A DNA stretch of 64,000 nt from assembly GCA_012295275.1 (NCBI GenBank), contig CM022669.1, forward strand, positions 5,777,919 to 5,841,918, read 5' to 3'. Below are positions 38,424 through 50,439 of this stretch, one piece after another. The translations under genes were made by a program, and so were the position numbers. The notes beneath the pieces are model-generated. The model was not told the DNA's origin. It saw only the letters and a list, made by a program, of their open reading frames with translations, and made no database searches. Source of the stretch: Chrysomallon squamiferum. Taxonomy: Eukaryota; Mollusca; Gastropoda; Neomphalida; Peltospiridae. Every line of letters starts with the position of its first letter. Position 1 is the stretch's first letter.

Positions 38424-39277
38424 TCTTTTTTTTTTTCTTCTTTTTTTTTTCTTTCTTTTTTTCTAATCATCTACAGCAGTTCATTCTGAAGAGATGTAAT
38501 AATTAACTAATAATAATAATAATATAAAGAGAAAAGGTGCAGCGTATGTGAAGAAATATAAACGACATAATATAACGGTCAACAGTTTGCGGTCACCGGA
38601 ACATTCGAGATTAATTTTTACGTAACTGGACGAAAATTGTCGGGAGTATGTCCCATTTCTTCCTGCGGCTCGGATTAACTCTTGTTTTGACTTAGAGTTA
38701 CCGCCCCCAAGGGAGTGGACTCTTTCTGGCATCGTCATGGGTTAGAGCTGGGTTAATCTCGTTTTAATCTAGGTTAAATAGGTTTTAATCTCGGTTAATC
38801 TAAAGGTATGATCCACTACCAGTAGGGTGGTTTTGTTCGCGAGTGTTACAAATACACACAAAATTAAACAGCACAATAAAAAAGGAATTATATGCTACTT
38901 GATCTGTGTACGCTGAACATTAAATCATCACAATTGAGTTCAAAATCTGAGTTGTCGCGATAAATGACGTGAGCGGTCATGTACTAATAAAAGTCGACGG
39001 CAGTGAATAGGTAGAACGTTACTGGTGTGATCTGATAGTGTAAACCACTGCGTATGAATGCATTAGAAATTAAAATACAACACTATTTACCGTATGAATA
39101 CAACCACCTGACAAGGATCGCTTTATGAGTAATAAAAAGAAATGAAAAATGACCTGTTTTTAATTTACTCGAGTTAATAAATACTGTTCTGTCACGTAAC
39201 TTTCTATAACCTGATTTTGTATACACCGAACATTTTTATATTACAACTGAACCTCTTGCATTTTCATGAAAATGAGG

Positions 39278-39456
<179 letters not shown>

Positions 39457-42400
39457 ATGACCATTGATTACCATTATAAAAATAGTTCTGTGACTCATTA
39501 TACCTTTTTCATTCTCATTTTCACATCACTATTTTCGTAAGAATGTCTTTGATCCATATCCAACACTTAAAATTAGCTTGCTTTTTTTCCGTTTGCGTTC
39601 TTCGAGTTACTTAAGCAGTCGTCTGCTTGGAAATAATAATTCGGCTTCATTCAGATGTGAGTCATAAAGACGTCATCACAACTGCCTCTAAAATTTGCTA
39701 GGTCCGCTAGACACATTAAAGTTTGCTATTGTTGTTGTTATTGTTTCTGATATCGTTTTTGTTGTTGTTACTGTTATTGTTTTGTTTTTTTGTTTTGTTG
39801 ATATTGCTTTGTTTATGTTGTGGTTGTTGTCGTTTGTTGCCATTTTATATTTTAATTGTCTGTTCAAGTTACAAAATCTTTTCACATATACAGCTGATGT
39901 GTAGAGACAAACGGAAAGGTACGGTATCAGATGTAACAGTAACATAAAATCCATCATGACATATAATCCCTTTCTAGATTTATCTTCATTATGCATACAC
40001 TGCTACTCTTGCATGCAGTCATCAAGACAGGCACTCCTCAAAGAAGACGACTATCAGTAACTCTTATACATTCCAACATAAACTCATAAACACGATGTTT
40101 GATAAGAATACTTCATAAAGACATCGACAATGTCGACGTGTATTTCCCTCACTTCAAAGGTAAAGGGTATATTACACACGATGCAAGAATACAGGGTAAT
40201 ATTTTTATAAAAGCACACACTTTGACCTCGCACGCACGAGCTAATTCAGCAGACGTGACCTCTCAGTTCTGTGCCACCAATTCTCACAGCTGACCTCTTT
40301 TTTCTGGGTGTCGCATTCAGCAAACAAACAGAATTTAGGGTCATATTTACCCCGACTCGAAGTCAACTGGACAAAAGTGGAAAGGGAAAGAAGAAGTAAA
40401 AGATACCATTGTCGCCTTGTTTGTTTAGTAGACTGAGTATTTACCACAAAGACTTCCGTACCAACAATATCGTCATCCACTGCAGCGTGCGAGTCCACGT
40501 GATGGGACTAAACACACAGGCGTCACTGGTCACTGTCGTTTAATGATAGGTACACATGACATACCCAGAGTGTTTGTCTTCTAGTACTAGTACATGAGCG
40601 ATTTGGTATTGTTATTATTTAATAAATGAATCCCGATTGTTGTGAAGGATCTCAGCTATCCCTGTTTGCAATGCGTCGCGGCCATTTTGCTTTCTTGGTT
40701 CATAGTAGTTAAAACGACAAACAGAATAGATGAGTTTTGCTAGTCGTGAAAGTCATTCTGTCACATAAATTTGGACATTTTAATACTGAACAAATTAATA
40801 AAACTAATATAATTTATCGACTTTTTTTGTGCCATTCTATGGAAGCAAAATGGCGGATTTAGGCACTCTATTTCAGGAAAATAAAGGAAATGACGTCACG
40901 TGCAAAGAGATAATATACACATCCTAAAGTTGAATCATAATGGTTTCATTGTATCTTCGAAAGTTTATCACAATAAAATTCAGATTACAGTGTGTTGTAA
41001 TCCAGGTATCTCTTACGAATTTTAATTGTTTTTTCTTTCTTTACATAACTCTCAGTAGCCTTACAAATTGTCTAAAGTGGACCTAGACTTTATATAGTTT
41101 CTTTTAAAAATTTAAGATAATCTTTCTTATACCACCACGGTTACAAATCTTGAATGGACAAAAGTCAAGGGGCGGATGTTGCATGATGACATGCGATGAG
41201 GTCAAGACATTTCATCAACCGAACAAAGTTGCAGAGTCTTTCGAACAGATTATGTAGATCTTGAACCGTGCATGAAAGATCGTAATAAAACAAACCGAAG
41301 AGAAACTTGTTATCAAAGCACTTAATTTCATTTTCTTACACCTATCAGAGACTGGCTGGTCGTACTGTTGTGTTATTTCAGGTACGTCCTTTGCGCCTGT
41401 GTGATACGTCTGTTTATTAAATGCCACACGTTTCCTATACCAACCGTTCAACGTTTTCAAGCTAAGCAAACACAGGTGATTGAGAACGCAGGCTTGTTGA
41501 AGATAAAGCGTAATGTTCACTTATCTGCAGCTTCATTACGTATTATGACTGAGAATAGCCTATCGTGTTCAGCTTGCTTACTTGGTGGTGTTTGAAAACG
41601 TATCATCTTCTGGCTTTAATCGTCTTCTACAAAAAGAAAAAAAGAAAAGAAAAAAAAAAACAAAAAACATAACAAACAGTATCACTTTCTGTTATTAGTA
41701 TTGAAATTAATACCAATCTCCAGTTTAGAGTCAAATGGTTTATTCAAACCATTAGTCACCTCGATTAAGTGAATGCACTTAAAAATCACTTTATTTAATC
41801 GAAAATTTTAAATTATGTAATCTCTCTCTCCTTCTCGCCTTACCCCTGTTTCCCTGTCCCCTCAGGTCTCACACTTGCGTATCTTTGAGTCATACCCATT
41901 CTCAGGTATTTCCAGTGTTAGGTCTTTTATTTACCGAACAACAAACAACAGTCCAGGTGATCCTATCTTCATTTGTAATAAAACAAAAAAATCCTATTTT
42001 TACCAAAAGAATCGCCAAAGTAGTACCGAATCGTGGAATTCTTTGTATTATCCATTACACAAAGTGATGAAACAAATACCTCGACATCATTGTGAGGTTG
42101 TTGTATTCCACTCCATCCTAATAAACATAAATATAAATTACAGGGAGACGTACATAGCTCTCAACACATAACTCAATTATACAGCGAGATCGAATATCTT
42201 CAGATGTGTGTGAAATCAATACTGATGATGTAGCCGTGTATTTATTTGATATGTAGGCATCTCTTGGATTCTGCATATACAAGTTATATGATTTCAAAAA
42301 GGTTTTTCGATTTAACTTCATTCAGCTTTCAATAGATAATATGGCTGTCAGTCAATGACTAGGTATCAAACGAAATAACCAGAAATACTTTGCATATCAG

Positions 42401-42848
42401 ACAGATGGATGAACATTCTACAGGACCAGCAAGTGTGTTTCGATGAGAGAAAAGAAAACTGTTGAAAAGGAAACCTGAAAACAAAATAAAACTGAAATAT
42501 TTTCTGTAGAGACAATGGGTAATTAACTGGAAATGAAGTGAACAGCTTTTTATGAGATGAAAATGGATAGAAAACTCAGTAATGTTTTGAAATGAGTAAA
42601 ACAACAGAAACATTGATACTGACTGCACTAGCACTACTACAAAAACATTGAGAATAACTATAAATACAACAACCGATCAATTACACCAACGTATCAACAT
42701 CACTACACTACCAAAGTAAATACTGCTGATACCAGAATACATTTCTTACTCCTAATTTTTATATCTGTTACTGCTGCCACTGTTTCTACTACCATTACAA
42801 CTACTGCTGCTGCTATTACTACTTCTACTGATATTAATACATCTACTG

Positions 42849-42880
<32 letters not shown>

Positions 42881-43017
42881 AAAACTAGCACTATTATTCC
42901 AGCACAACTGCTAATAAAAGATTTCTACTACACTCCTACCTTTCATTACTACTACTTGTACTATTGTTACTATTACTACTATTACAATAAAAATCATGAT
43001 AATGATGATGATACAAT

Positions 43018-43033
43018 AATAATAATAGTAACA

Positions 43034-43077
<44 letters not shown>
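43018..43077 (+). repeat. (AAT)n array
   Basis: AAT units with one AGT and one ACAGT interruption. Preceded by ACT/GCT-rich degenerate repeats (42,765-42,990). Confidence 0.95.
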
Positions 43078-43078
<1 letters not shown>

Positions 43079-43659
43079 TCTATTTTAGAATTAAAAACTG
43101 TTTAAAATTCAATTTCCTTTTCCTTCGCATTTGTTTTCTTTCTTTTTTTTTTTCTTTTTTTTCTGTCTCTACCACAACATTTTTTAGAGAATAGAATACA
43201 AAACCTTACAAATTGTTATGAAAGCAAACTGCTGTGAACTGTGCAAAACTCGTCTTTCCTTACTATCAAGAGCAGTCGCTTCTGAACTCGGTGAACTCTT
43301 CAAGACTGTTAGACACGTAATCGGAACGGTAAAATGAGTTCTGCAATGCGTCTCTAATTCACTAGCATTTTATTGCACCGTCTTTTATTTCTCTCGTTTG
43401 TCACGTGACCTGTCTTCAGCTCCTGCAGGATGCAGAGCTGTCCGGGAGGACCAGATAGAACTTGGTCATTTCGTAATCACTTTACGAATCTTGTCAGGAA
43501 AATGAAATCGAGATTAAAGAGTATTTAATTTGTTCACTGTTTTCGTCTTGGCTTCAGTTGGAAGGTTGTCTGGTACATGATTTCAGTTCCTTTGTCTGAT
43601 GAAATCAGTTAAAGGTTAAAGAATATAACTTGTTTGTATTTATTTATTTATTTATTTAT

Positions 43660-43693
43660 TATTATTGTTGTTGTTGTTGTTGTTGTTGTTGTT
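43660..43693 (+). repeat. (GTT)n array
   Basis: About 10 GTT units directly left of the pogo-like remnant, preceded by a TTTA run from about 43,636. Confidence 0.95.
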
Positions 43694-44013
43694 ATCCGGC
43701 GTCCTGAAATCAGGAAAGATCAGAAGACCAGAAGTTTTTTCCCGACGCTATTTACTTGGTTCGCGCGCGCGGTTGTTGTTCTCACCAGACCGGAACTATT
43801 CTTTCAAGCCGCGTGGCGTTCATTCACTCGCCGCATTGTTTACGTGTTGAGTCGCCACAGTTGCGTATCGTCAATTTTCTTTATGTTTTTAATTTTAAAA
43901 TGTTTATGCGTAATTATTTACGTATTTATATACCTTGGTACCAGAAAACCGGAAAATCCAGAAATCCGGAATGCCTCAGGCCCCAAGGAGTCCGGATAAT
44001 TAGTCCGGTACTG
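43691..44013. mobile_element. Probable non-autonomous pogo/Tigger-like DNA transposon remnant
   Basis: The right end read on the minus strand is CAGTACCGGACTAATTATCC followed by GGAC, close to the CAGT...TTATCCGGA termini of pogo/Tigger elements, and it abuts TA, their usual target. The left end has TTATCCGGCGTCCT, similar in inverted orientation to the right end, but its outermost bases are replaced by the GTT array. CCGGA motifs recur inside. About 320 bases with no transposase. Termini are recalled from memory, not searched. Confidence 0.5.
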
Positions 44014-44639
44014 TAATATAAATAAATAAACAAATAACACGAAAACATTTAAAATATTTTCTCGCACAAATACGCAAAAAATTATCAGCTATCAGATGTT
44101 GACGTCTGTATAACGTTGTATACAGTTTGTATTTCATTCGTATCGTGTGTTTTTATTTCATAAATATTAAAGCCTGTTTTAACTTTCAGAGATTTATCGT
44201 TCCACGATATCAAGTCGTTTAAGGGGGCAAGGAATAAAGTTACTTGTTACAAACATGCGTATTTTATTTTACTTAAAAAATACAATCATTATTTTCAGCA
44301 AACTGCCAGAGCAGATAAGACTGTCATAATTTTATTTATTCTGTCTGCAATGTTGTTTATGACATTCTGGTATTAATACCGATGCAATGGAATTTATATC
44401 ATTAAATGTTTAAAAACAATAATAACAACAGCAAACAAGCAAACAAACAAACAAAATAATATTCTGATGTATCCTACTGTGTGTTTTGTGTGTCTTTAAA
44501 TAGGTATGTATGTACATATGTACGTACGTACGTGTATGCATGCATGGCTAGAACTATATAAATTATGTATCAATGTATGCATACATATATATGTGTTTAT
44601 ATATGTAAGTATGTGTGAATGTGTGTATGTGTATTATGT

Positions 44640-44668
44640 ATGAATGTGTATGTATGTATGTATGTATG

Positions 44669-44712
<44 letters not shown>
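44640..44712. repeat. (GTAT)n-(AT)n microsatellite
   Basis: GTAT units, then AT to about 44711, within a wider TATG/TACA-rich stretch (44,500-44,760). Confidence 0.93.
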
Positions 44713-44719
<7 letters not shown>

Positions 44720-45013
44720 ATGCATTTATTTATATATGTATTTACTTATGTTTATGTATTCACGCAATAAACATATATAAAATGTAAAAATCGTACAAAT
44801 GGCAGTTATTGCTATCAAATGTCTCCTGTTTGTAAACTAAACTGCAGTAAATTCTACAATCGTGTTTGTTCCGGCTTTTAAATTACCCAGAATTCCTGAC
44901 ATAAATGTCATTTTCTCTGGACACATAGAAGTTTTAATGATGGAAAAGATTACAAAATATTTCGTGTAAACACCTTTTTTCTTTCTTTCTTTCTTTTTCC
45001 TTCATTTTTTAAC

Positions 45014-45044
<31 letters not shown>

Positions 45045-45146
45045 ACATTTTATGGTAAATATGCAAACCATTCGTAAGATAATCTTTTAAAATTATTCAT
45101 TTGTATTAATTTCTCTAAAAATTATTTATTCATTTATTTATCATAA

Positions 45147-45211
45147 TGATTATTATTATTATTATTATTAGTAGTAGTAGTAGTAGTAGCAGTAGTAGCA
45201 GTAGTAGCAGT
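45147..45211 (+). repeat. (ATT)n-(AGT)n compound repeat
   Basis: ATT units, then AGT/AGC units to about 45211. Confidence 0.93.
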
Positions 45212-45812
45212 AAATACATAAATAAAATGAGTTATGGCGATTGTTATTTTGTTCAGATTTTTCTGTAATCACATCTGACGTGAAAAATCCAATTATTTTA
45301 CAATGTGATATTTTTATTATTATTATTACTATTATTTTTATGTTGTTGTTGTTGTTGTTTGTTTGTTTGATAGTTTTGTCCGCTCGCAGTGTGCATAATT
45401 TTAACAACAATAATAAATATTATAATTTAATGCACAGTTTAAGTTAGCACTAAATTCTACATTCGCTGGAAAACAACAAAGTTACGCAATCTCAACGGAA
45501 GCCAGTTGATTTAAGCTACATGGTTTTAATTCTAAGATTATGGCACAACAGTAACTAGTAGCGGTTATTTAAGTGGTCTTCACGTAAAGCCTTTCCTTTC
45601 AGGGAGAGTGAAAACCTGTCAACTTTAAGAGTTTGCTTACAGTCCACTGGCTTCCGTCCTGCAATCAGCGGTGCGTAATTACAAACGACTGGTTTCTTGT
45701 GACTACTGACCAAAGAAAAGTCTCAGCGTTGTGCTTCCGGTTCGAGAAGGAAACCAGTCAATCGTACAATCGGAAGAAATCGAGGTTTAAAGGAAATGAT
45801 TTAGGACTTTCA

Positions 45813-45860
<48 letters not shown>

Positions 45861-46040
45861 GTTCAGTTACTGGTTTATCCTTGGTAAGTGCGAAAAACTT
45901 GTAGAACTGTAAATCGTTTTCTTTTTTTTTTCTTTCTTTTTTCTTTATTTATTTATATATTTATTTTTACTGTTGCCAGTATGATATCGGGGAATGGGGG
46001 GAAATTAAATTCTTGTTGAAAGAGCAATAAAATATTAAAG

Positions 46041-46042
<2 letters not shown>

Positions 46043-46125
<83 letters not shown>
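46043..46125 (+). repeat. (CT)n microsatellite
   Basis: About 41 CT units without interruption. Confidence 0.98.
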
Positions 46126-46126
<1 letters not shown>

Positions 46127-46369
46127 AATCAACTATGTCAGCCTATTTTAAACAGACCTCTTTGATTAGGCGTGCCATGAGAGGCATGCATGAATATTAT
46201 CGCCACTATCTAAATCACGAAGTTGCAGCGCATGGATTCCTGCTGTCAGAGAGAAGATTTATTCTCACATAGTTAGGAGGAGCATGTACATTATTCCTTC
46301 AATACCGAGAATTTCTTTTGGGTCAAATGAATTCTTTATTTTGTTTGGGTCATGATTTTAAAGCATCGT

Positions 46370-46497
46370 GCACGTGTGTGTGTGTATGTGTGTGTCTTTG
46401 TGTGTGTGTGGTTGTGTGTGCATGTGTGTGTGTATGTGTGTGTTTGCCTTGGTGTGTGTGTATGTGTGTATATGTGAGAGAGAGAGAGAGAGAGAGA
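46370..46497 (+). repeat. Interrupted (TG)n then (AG)n microsatellite
   Basis: TG-rich with scattered changes from about 46,373 to 46,476, then AG to 46497. Confidence 0.93.
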
Positions 46498-47255
46498 TTG
46501 GAAGGACGGATAGTTAAATGCTCAGATCTTAATTTTTCTACAGCATCGAGAAGAAAATAAAAGCAAAAATAATATTTAACTTAGATATGCTTTCAACCAC
46601 GCTAGCAGAACATAAACACTAAATGTATAAAACACTATCGTGAAAACGTATTATTACCATTTATAAAATAAATTTAAAACATTATTTCTTCTGATCATAA
46701 CACTATTCATGAAAAGGACAGTTTATTGTCAGCTTATTGTCAGTGAAGACAGTAAATAGAAGAATAAAAGTTTGAGTTTGATTGTTTTCTGTATTAAATT
46801 ACTATTCTGTGTCACCTTTTATCTCTTTTAAGCAATGACGTGTACCGAAGGAATGTATGTGTGTTTATAGATAGACAGATATATGTATATGTATATATGT
46901 ATGTATGTATGTATGTATCTATCTGTTTATCTATCTATCTATCCGTATGTCTATCTCTACCTTCCTACCTGCCTATCTCTCTATCTATATTTCTGTCTCT
47001 GTTTCTCTCTATCTATCAATTTGCCTATTTATTTCTTATTCTGTATTTTGTAAGTTCTTTCTTTGTTCCGCTGCATTTCCTTCCGCTTTATTTTAAAAAT
47101 TCTTTTAACATTCTTTTATTTTATTCTCTCTTGTCTGTCGTCCCCATCTATCTGTATCTCCTTCTCTGTGTGGCAGACAGCCAGTCTCGTTCTTTCTCTC
47201 ACTGCATTTGTTTCATCCTTTTTCTCTGTGTACCCTTTACACTACATCTGTGTGT

Positions 47256-47256
<1 letters not shown>

Positions 47257-47348
<92 letters not shown>
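47257..47348 (+). repeat. (CT)n microsatellite
   Basis: About 46 CT units, flanked by TCTA-rich repeats (46,890-47,020 and 47,350-47,400). Confidence 0.98.
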
Positions 47349-47351
<3 letters not shown>

Positions 47352-47935
47352 TCTATCTATCTATATATCTATTTATCTACTTATCTATCTGTGTATCTAT
47401 GTTTCACTCGCTGAGTTTTCATTCTTTATCTTGTTAACTCTTCTTTCATCAGCTTTTTTCTTTCTTTTCTTTTTTTTTTCTCTCAAAATCTCGGTTATGC
47501 ATTCAGTCGAAGACTAATGTTCCATAAGCAAAGGATGCAAAAAAGTTATATGAAATTTTATCCACTTACAAATATGAAAAGCATACAATACAATTTCTTT
47601 TTCTTAGGAGATATTTTTCTTCAACTATCTCCAGCTGGCAAACAATCAAAAACGCAAGCATGCGCATTAACACAAAAAAAATCGTCTAACATATTTTCTG
47701 CCGTGTCGCTGCTGAACAGATTTCACTTTTGAAAATCATTTGACGTATATCGTCTGTGTGGTGGGGAGAAAAACACACATTAAGTCGTAACTCCGTGCAG
47801 AACAGCTGGTAAAGAACTTTGATCGCTACATGGAAAGGTTCCACGACAGTAAATGGAGGAAATTTTACAAGCAGAATACGTTTATTACGTCACAACAACG
47901 TCCACAGCTGAAGAAAAATGCACGCCCAGAGAGAG

Positions 47936-47968
<33 letters not shown>

Positions 47969-48298
47969 GGGGGGCTTTTAAAACAGCCAATAACAAACAC
48001 TGAGTAAAAGAATTAGGCTTTTAGCAAAACATAAATGGAAAGAAATTAATAGTATAAATGCCGGCAGTGATGTAAGACAATACTTATCTCTGTCAAATTC
48101 TTTGACTGACTGAAGTCTCTCTCCTTCAGAAGGTTTTGAACGTATTTCAAATAGAAGGCAAAAAACAAAAACAAAAAAAAAGAAAGAAAAAAAAACAGTT
48201 CATTTTAGTTGTTTTGATGACCAAACTTTTGTAGTAATAAAATTTCATTAGACTTTTTAAATATAAAAAAAGACTTTCTTCTTCTTCTTCTTCTTCTT

Positions 48299-48299
48299 A

Positions 48300-48345
<46 letters not shown>
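48299..48345 (+). repeat. (TTC)n-(ATT)n repeat
   Basis: CTT units (48,279-48,297) pass into about 15 ATT units. Confidence 0.95.
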
Positions 48346-48347
<2 letters not shown>

Positions 48348-48645
48348 GGAAATGGATAACGTACCTTTAAAAAGTCAAAACATTAAATGTCAGCGGGCAC
48401 GTATATGTTAATCGTGAATGTTTATCGTAAAATACTATCATAATTTGTATGCAGTGGTGATTTCTCGATGTACGGTTTGCTGAAACGATCATGTAGATGC
48501 TTAATCTTGTTTTTTATTTATTACAAAGTAGATAATCTGTCAGAAAGATATGATAGTTGGAAATTTTGCAGAACAGTTTTATTAATGTATTTTTTTTTCA
48601 TCTTATATTTTTCTCTCTACCAACCACAATAACTCCTCTAATAGC

Positions 48646-48649
<4 letters not shown>

Positions 48650-48735
<86 letters not shown>
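48650..48735 (+). repeat. (CT)n microsatellite
   Basis: About 43 CT units, then a short CA run. It lies about 0.9 kb upstream of the ADAMTS start codon. Confidence 0.98.
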
Positions 48736-48738
<3 letters not shown>

Positions 48739-48999
48739 CACACACTAATATTCACTTCAACTCCTTCAACCAGACAAACTACGGAATTAACAGTCGTAAC
48801 CATCACTTGTGACAGGATGGCACATACCATGAACTTAGCTACAAAACCGAACTGGCAAAGCTCCCAGTTTCATTACGATCCTTGACACAAAACAACAAGC
48901 AGGTGAAATCTGAATCGCACATCATTACACTTTGCCGATAAACAAAACGTAAGCTCTGTCTGTAGTCAGCAGTACCTCATGTGAATGTATCTGTGCAAC

Positions 49000-49423
49000 G
49001 GACGTGTATATTATTATGTACGACATCAAATACGTTCATCATCAAAGATCTCCGCACGTCTTTTACCGCTGCATTCTACGACTGACTGACGGTGCTCTAT
49101 TATCGCCACGTTTAATCTCTTTATCTGTTTTCGATCGGTCGGCCTCAACCGTCCAGTCATGTTCGACTTTCTTTACACTCTACTTCTCTCGCCTTCTCCC
49201 CCGCACAGCATAATAGCGTAGTCCGCACAAAACGCTCTTACAGTAGGGGCTTTCCCAGATGCCGGCAAGAAACGGGCCTATTCGGTGTTAGTAGTAAGTA
49301 GTACGGCAACTAGCGAACTGACGTCTGAACGTTCGGCCGAGTTATCGGATCTGACGGCAAAGAAGCGAAAAAAAATATATATACATATAAAATAATAGTA
49401 GTAATAACACTAGCTAATATCAA
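49000..49423 (+). promoter_or_regulatory. Probable ADAMTS promoter region
   Basis: The DNA ahead of the signal-peptide exon is unusually CpG-rich for the window (49,000-49,360). A TATA-like TATAAAAT at 49386-49393 would place a start near 49,415-49,425, about 100 bases before the ATG. Alternatively, a strong donor-like GTAAGT at 49294 and an acceptor-like tttctttttaacag ending at 49507 would give an upstream noncoding exon. Sequence alone does not decide between them. Confidence 0.4.
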
Positions 49424-49425
49424 CG

Positions 49426-49476
49426 ATGCAATTCCACTGTAAACGTACGCCTGTTAAAGATATTCAGGCGACATAA
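49426..49476 (+). other. Upstream ORF in the putative ADAMTS leader
   Basis: ATG at 49426 opens a 16-codon frame (MQFHCKRTPVKDIQAT) closed by TAA 47 bases before the main ATG. It matters only if transcription starts at the TATA-like box; if the leader is spliced at 49507, it is intronic. Confidence 0.3.
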
Positions 49477-49523
49477 GGGCTACCAGTGGCTGTTTCTTTT
49501 TAACAGGATTCCTACTAGCAGAA

Positions 49524-49644
49524 ATGAGGAGACTTGTACCCAAGTCGGCGAGGAGTCGGCTCCTACGTTACGTTATTTTGTGGAGTGCGTTGGTGCACGC
49601 GATACATGCAGAAGCGGAGATTGTCTTCCCTAACGGCAGACAAG
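49524..49644 (+). CDS. ADAMTS-family metalloprotease, exon 1 (signal peptide)
   Basis: ATG with a purine at -3 (agcagaaATGA). Encodes MRRLVPKSARSRLLR, a hydrophobic core YVILWSALVHAIHA, and EAEIVFPNGRQ: a classic secretion signal with likely cleavage after HAIHA or HAEA. Donor GTAAGA after 49644 leaves one base (G), which joins exon 2 as Q-A-E-F in frame. Found by reading the frame that joins the downstream exon; a different frame is also open here and is not coding. Confidence 0.85.
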
Positions 49645-50439
49645 GTAAGAAAAGTGATCACCGCTGACCCGCGTCGTGCACTAAGTGTCCTGATAAATGA
49701 GTGTTGTCACCTAGTACCTGCTTAAGTATGTATATTCATAACCGTGAACAGATCAATTCATGATGTATGAATGAAATTCACGTGGTGTGACCGTATGGTT
49801 CTAAGTCTTACACTTAACTGCAGTTATAATCTAAATCTTTCTGTCGCTAGCTTTTGTATTGCTTTTTCCTCCCCCCTTTTTTGTAAATCTTTTATCAATT
49901 TTTTTTTTTTTTTTTTTTTAACAATTTTTCCCCTTAGCTGGTCGGGTTAAACAAAATGAATGTACTTTTAGTAAGTATTATGACGTGGAACCTACTTTAA
50001 TACATACTCCGTTATTTGTGTATTTTCTTCTTCTTCTTTTTTTTTTTTTTCATTAGTTTTCTTTCAAAAGTTTGTTTACATAGATTTATTGTAAATTTGA
50101 TTTAATCTTATGATTAAAAATGCACGAAATTAAATTTCTGTTAATAAACATATATATTTAGTTAATTACGTTAATAAGATCTATAAACCTTATGAATAAC
50201 ATCGGCAACAAACTTTTATAAACAGCATTCCTAACCAGAAGCAAAAACTTACTATCTTTGTCTAGGATGTAAACAGAGTGTACCGCTCGCTGTTCCACAT
50301 TGACAGTGAAAAATCTTTCAATTATCATTAAATCTTAATAAATGAGAGTCAACGCTTGATAGGTTTAACATGCATACATACACTGTGAAAGCGATTCCTT
50401 TGCTCGGGTCTTATCACAGCTGATTTGAAAATAAAGTTT

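Noticed and set aside
38481-38738. Minus-strand 85-codon frame with a C-terminal hydrophobic stretch
   Set aside because: No family resemblance and no supporting splice or promoter signals; the hydrophobic end comes from AAT/AG-rich DNA. Could be revisited if transcripts exist.
38741-38806. Telomere-like GGTTAATCT repeats
   Set aside because: Only a few imperfect copies with irregular spacing; does not match the usual TTAGGG animal telomere unit.
40241-40498. Minus-strand 85-codon frame with a hydrophobic segment and a few Cys
   Set aside because: No recognisable domain, a short hydrophobic run from a CTT/CTC-rich stretch, and no context. Likely chance.
43634-43999. 121-codon frame over the pogo-like remnant
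   Set aside because: Begins in TTTA/GTT repeats and covers the transposon termini; it has no transposase motif.
49534-49725. Alternative frame starting MYPSRRGVGSYV over ADAMTS exon 1
   Set aside because: It reads through the splice donor and lacks a signal peptide; the frame from 49524 gives a clear signal peptide and joins exon 2.
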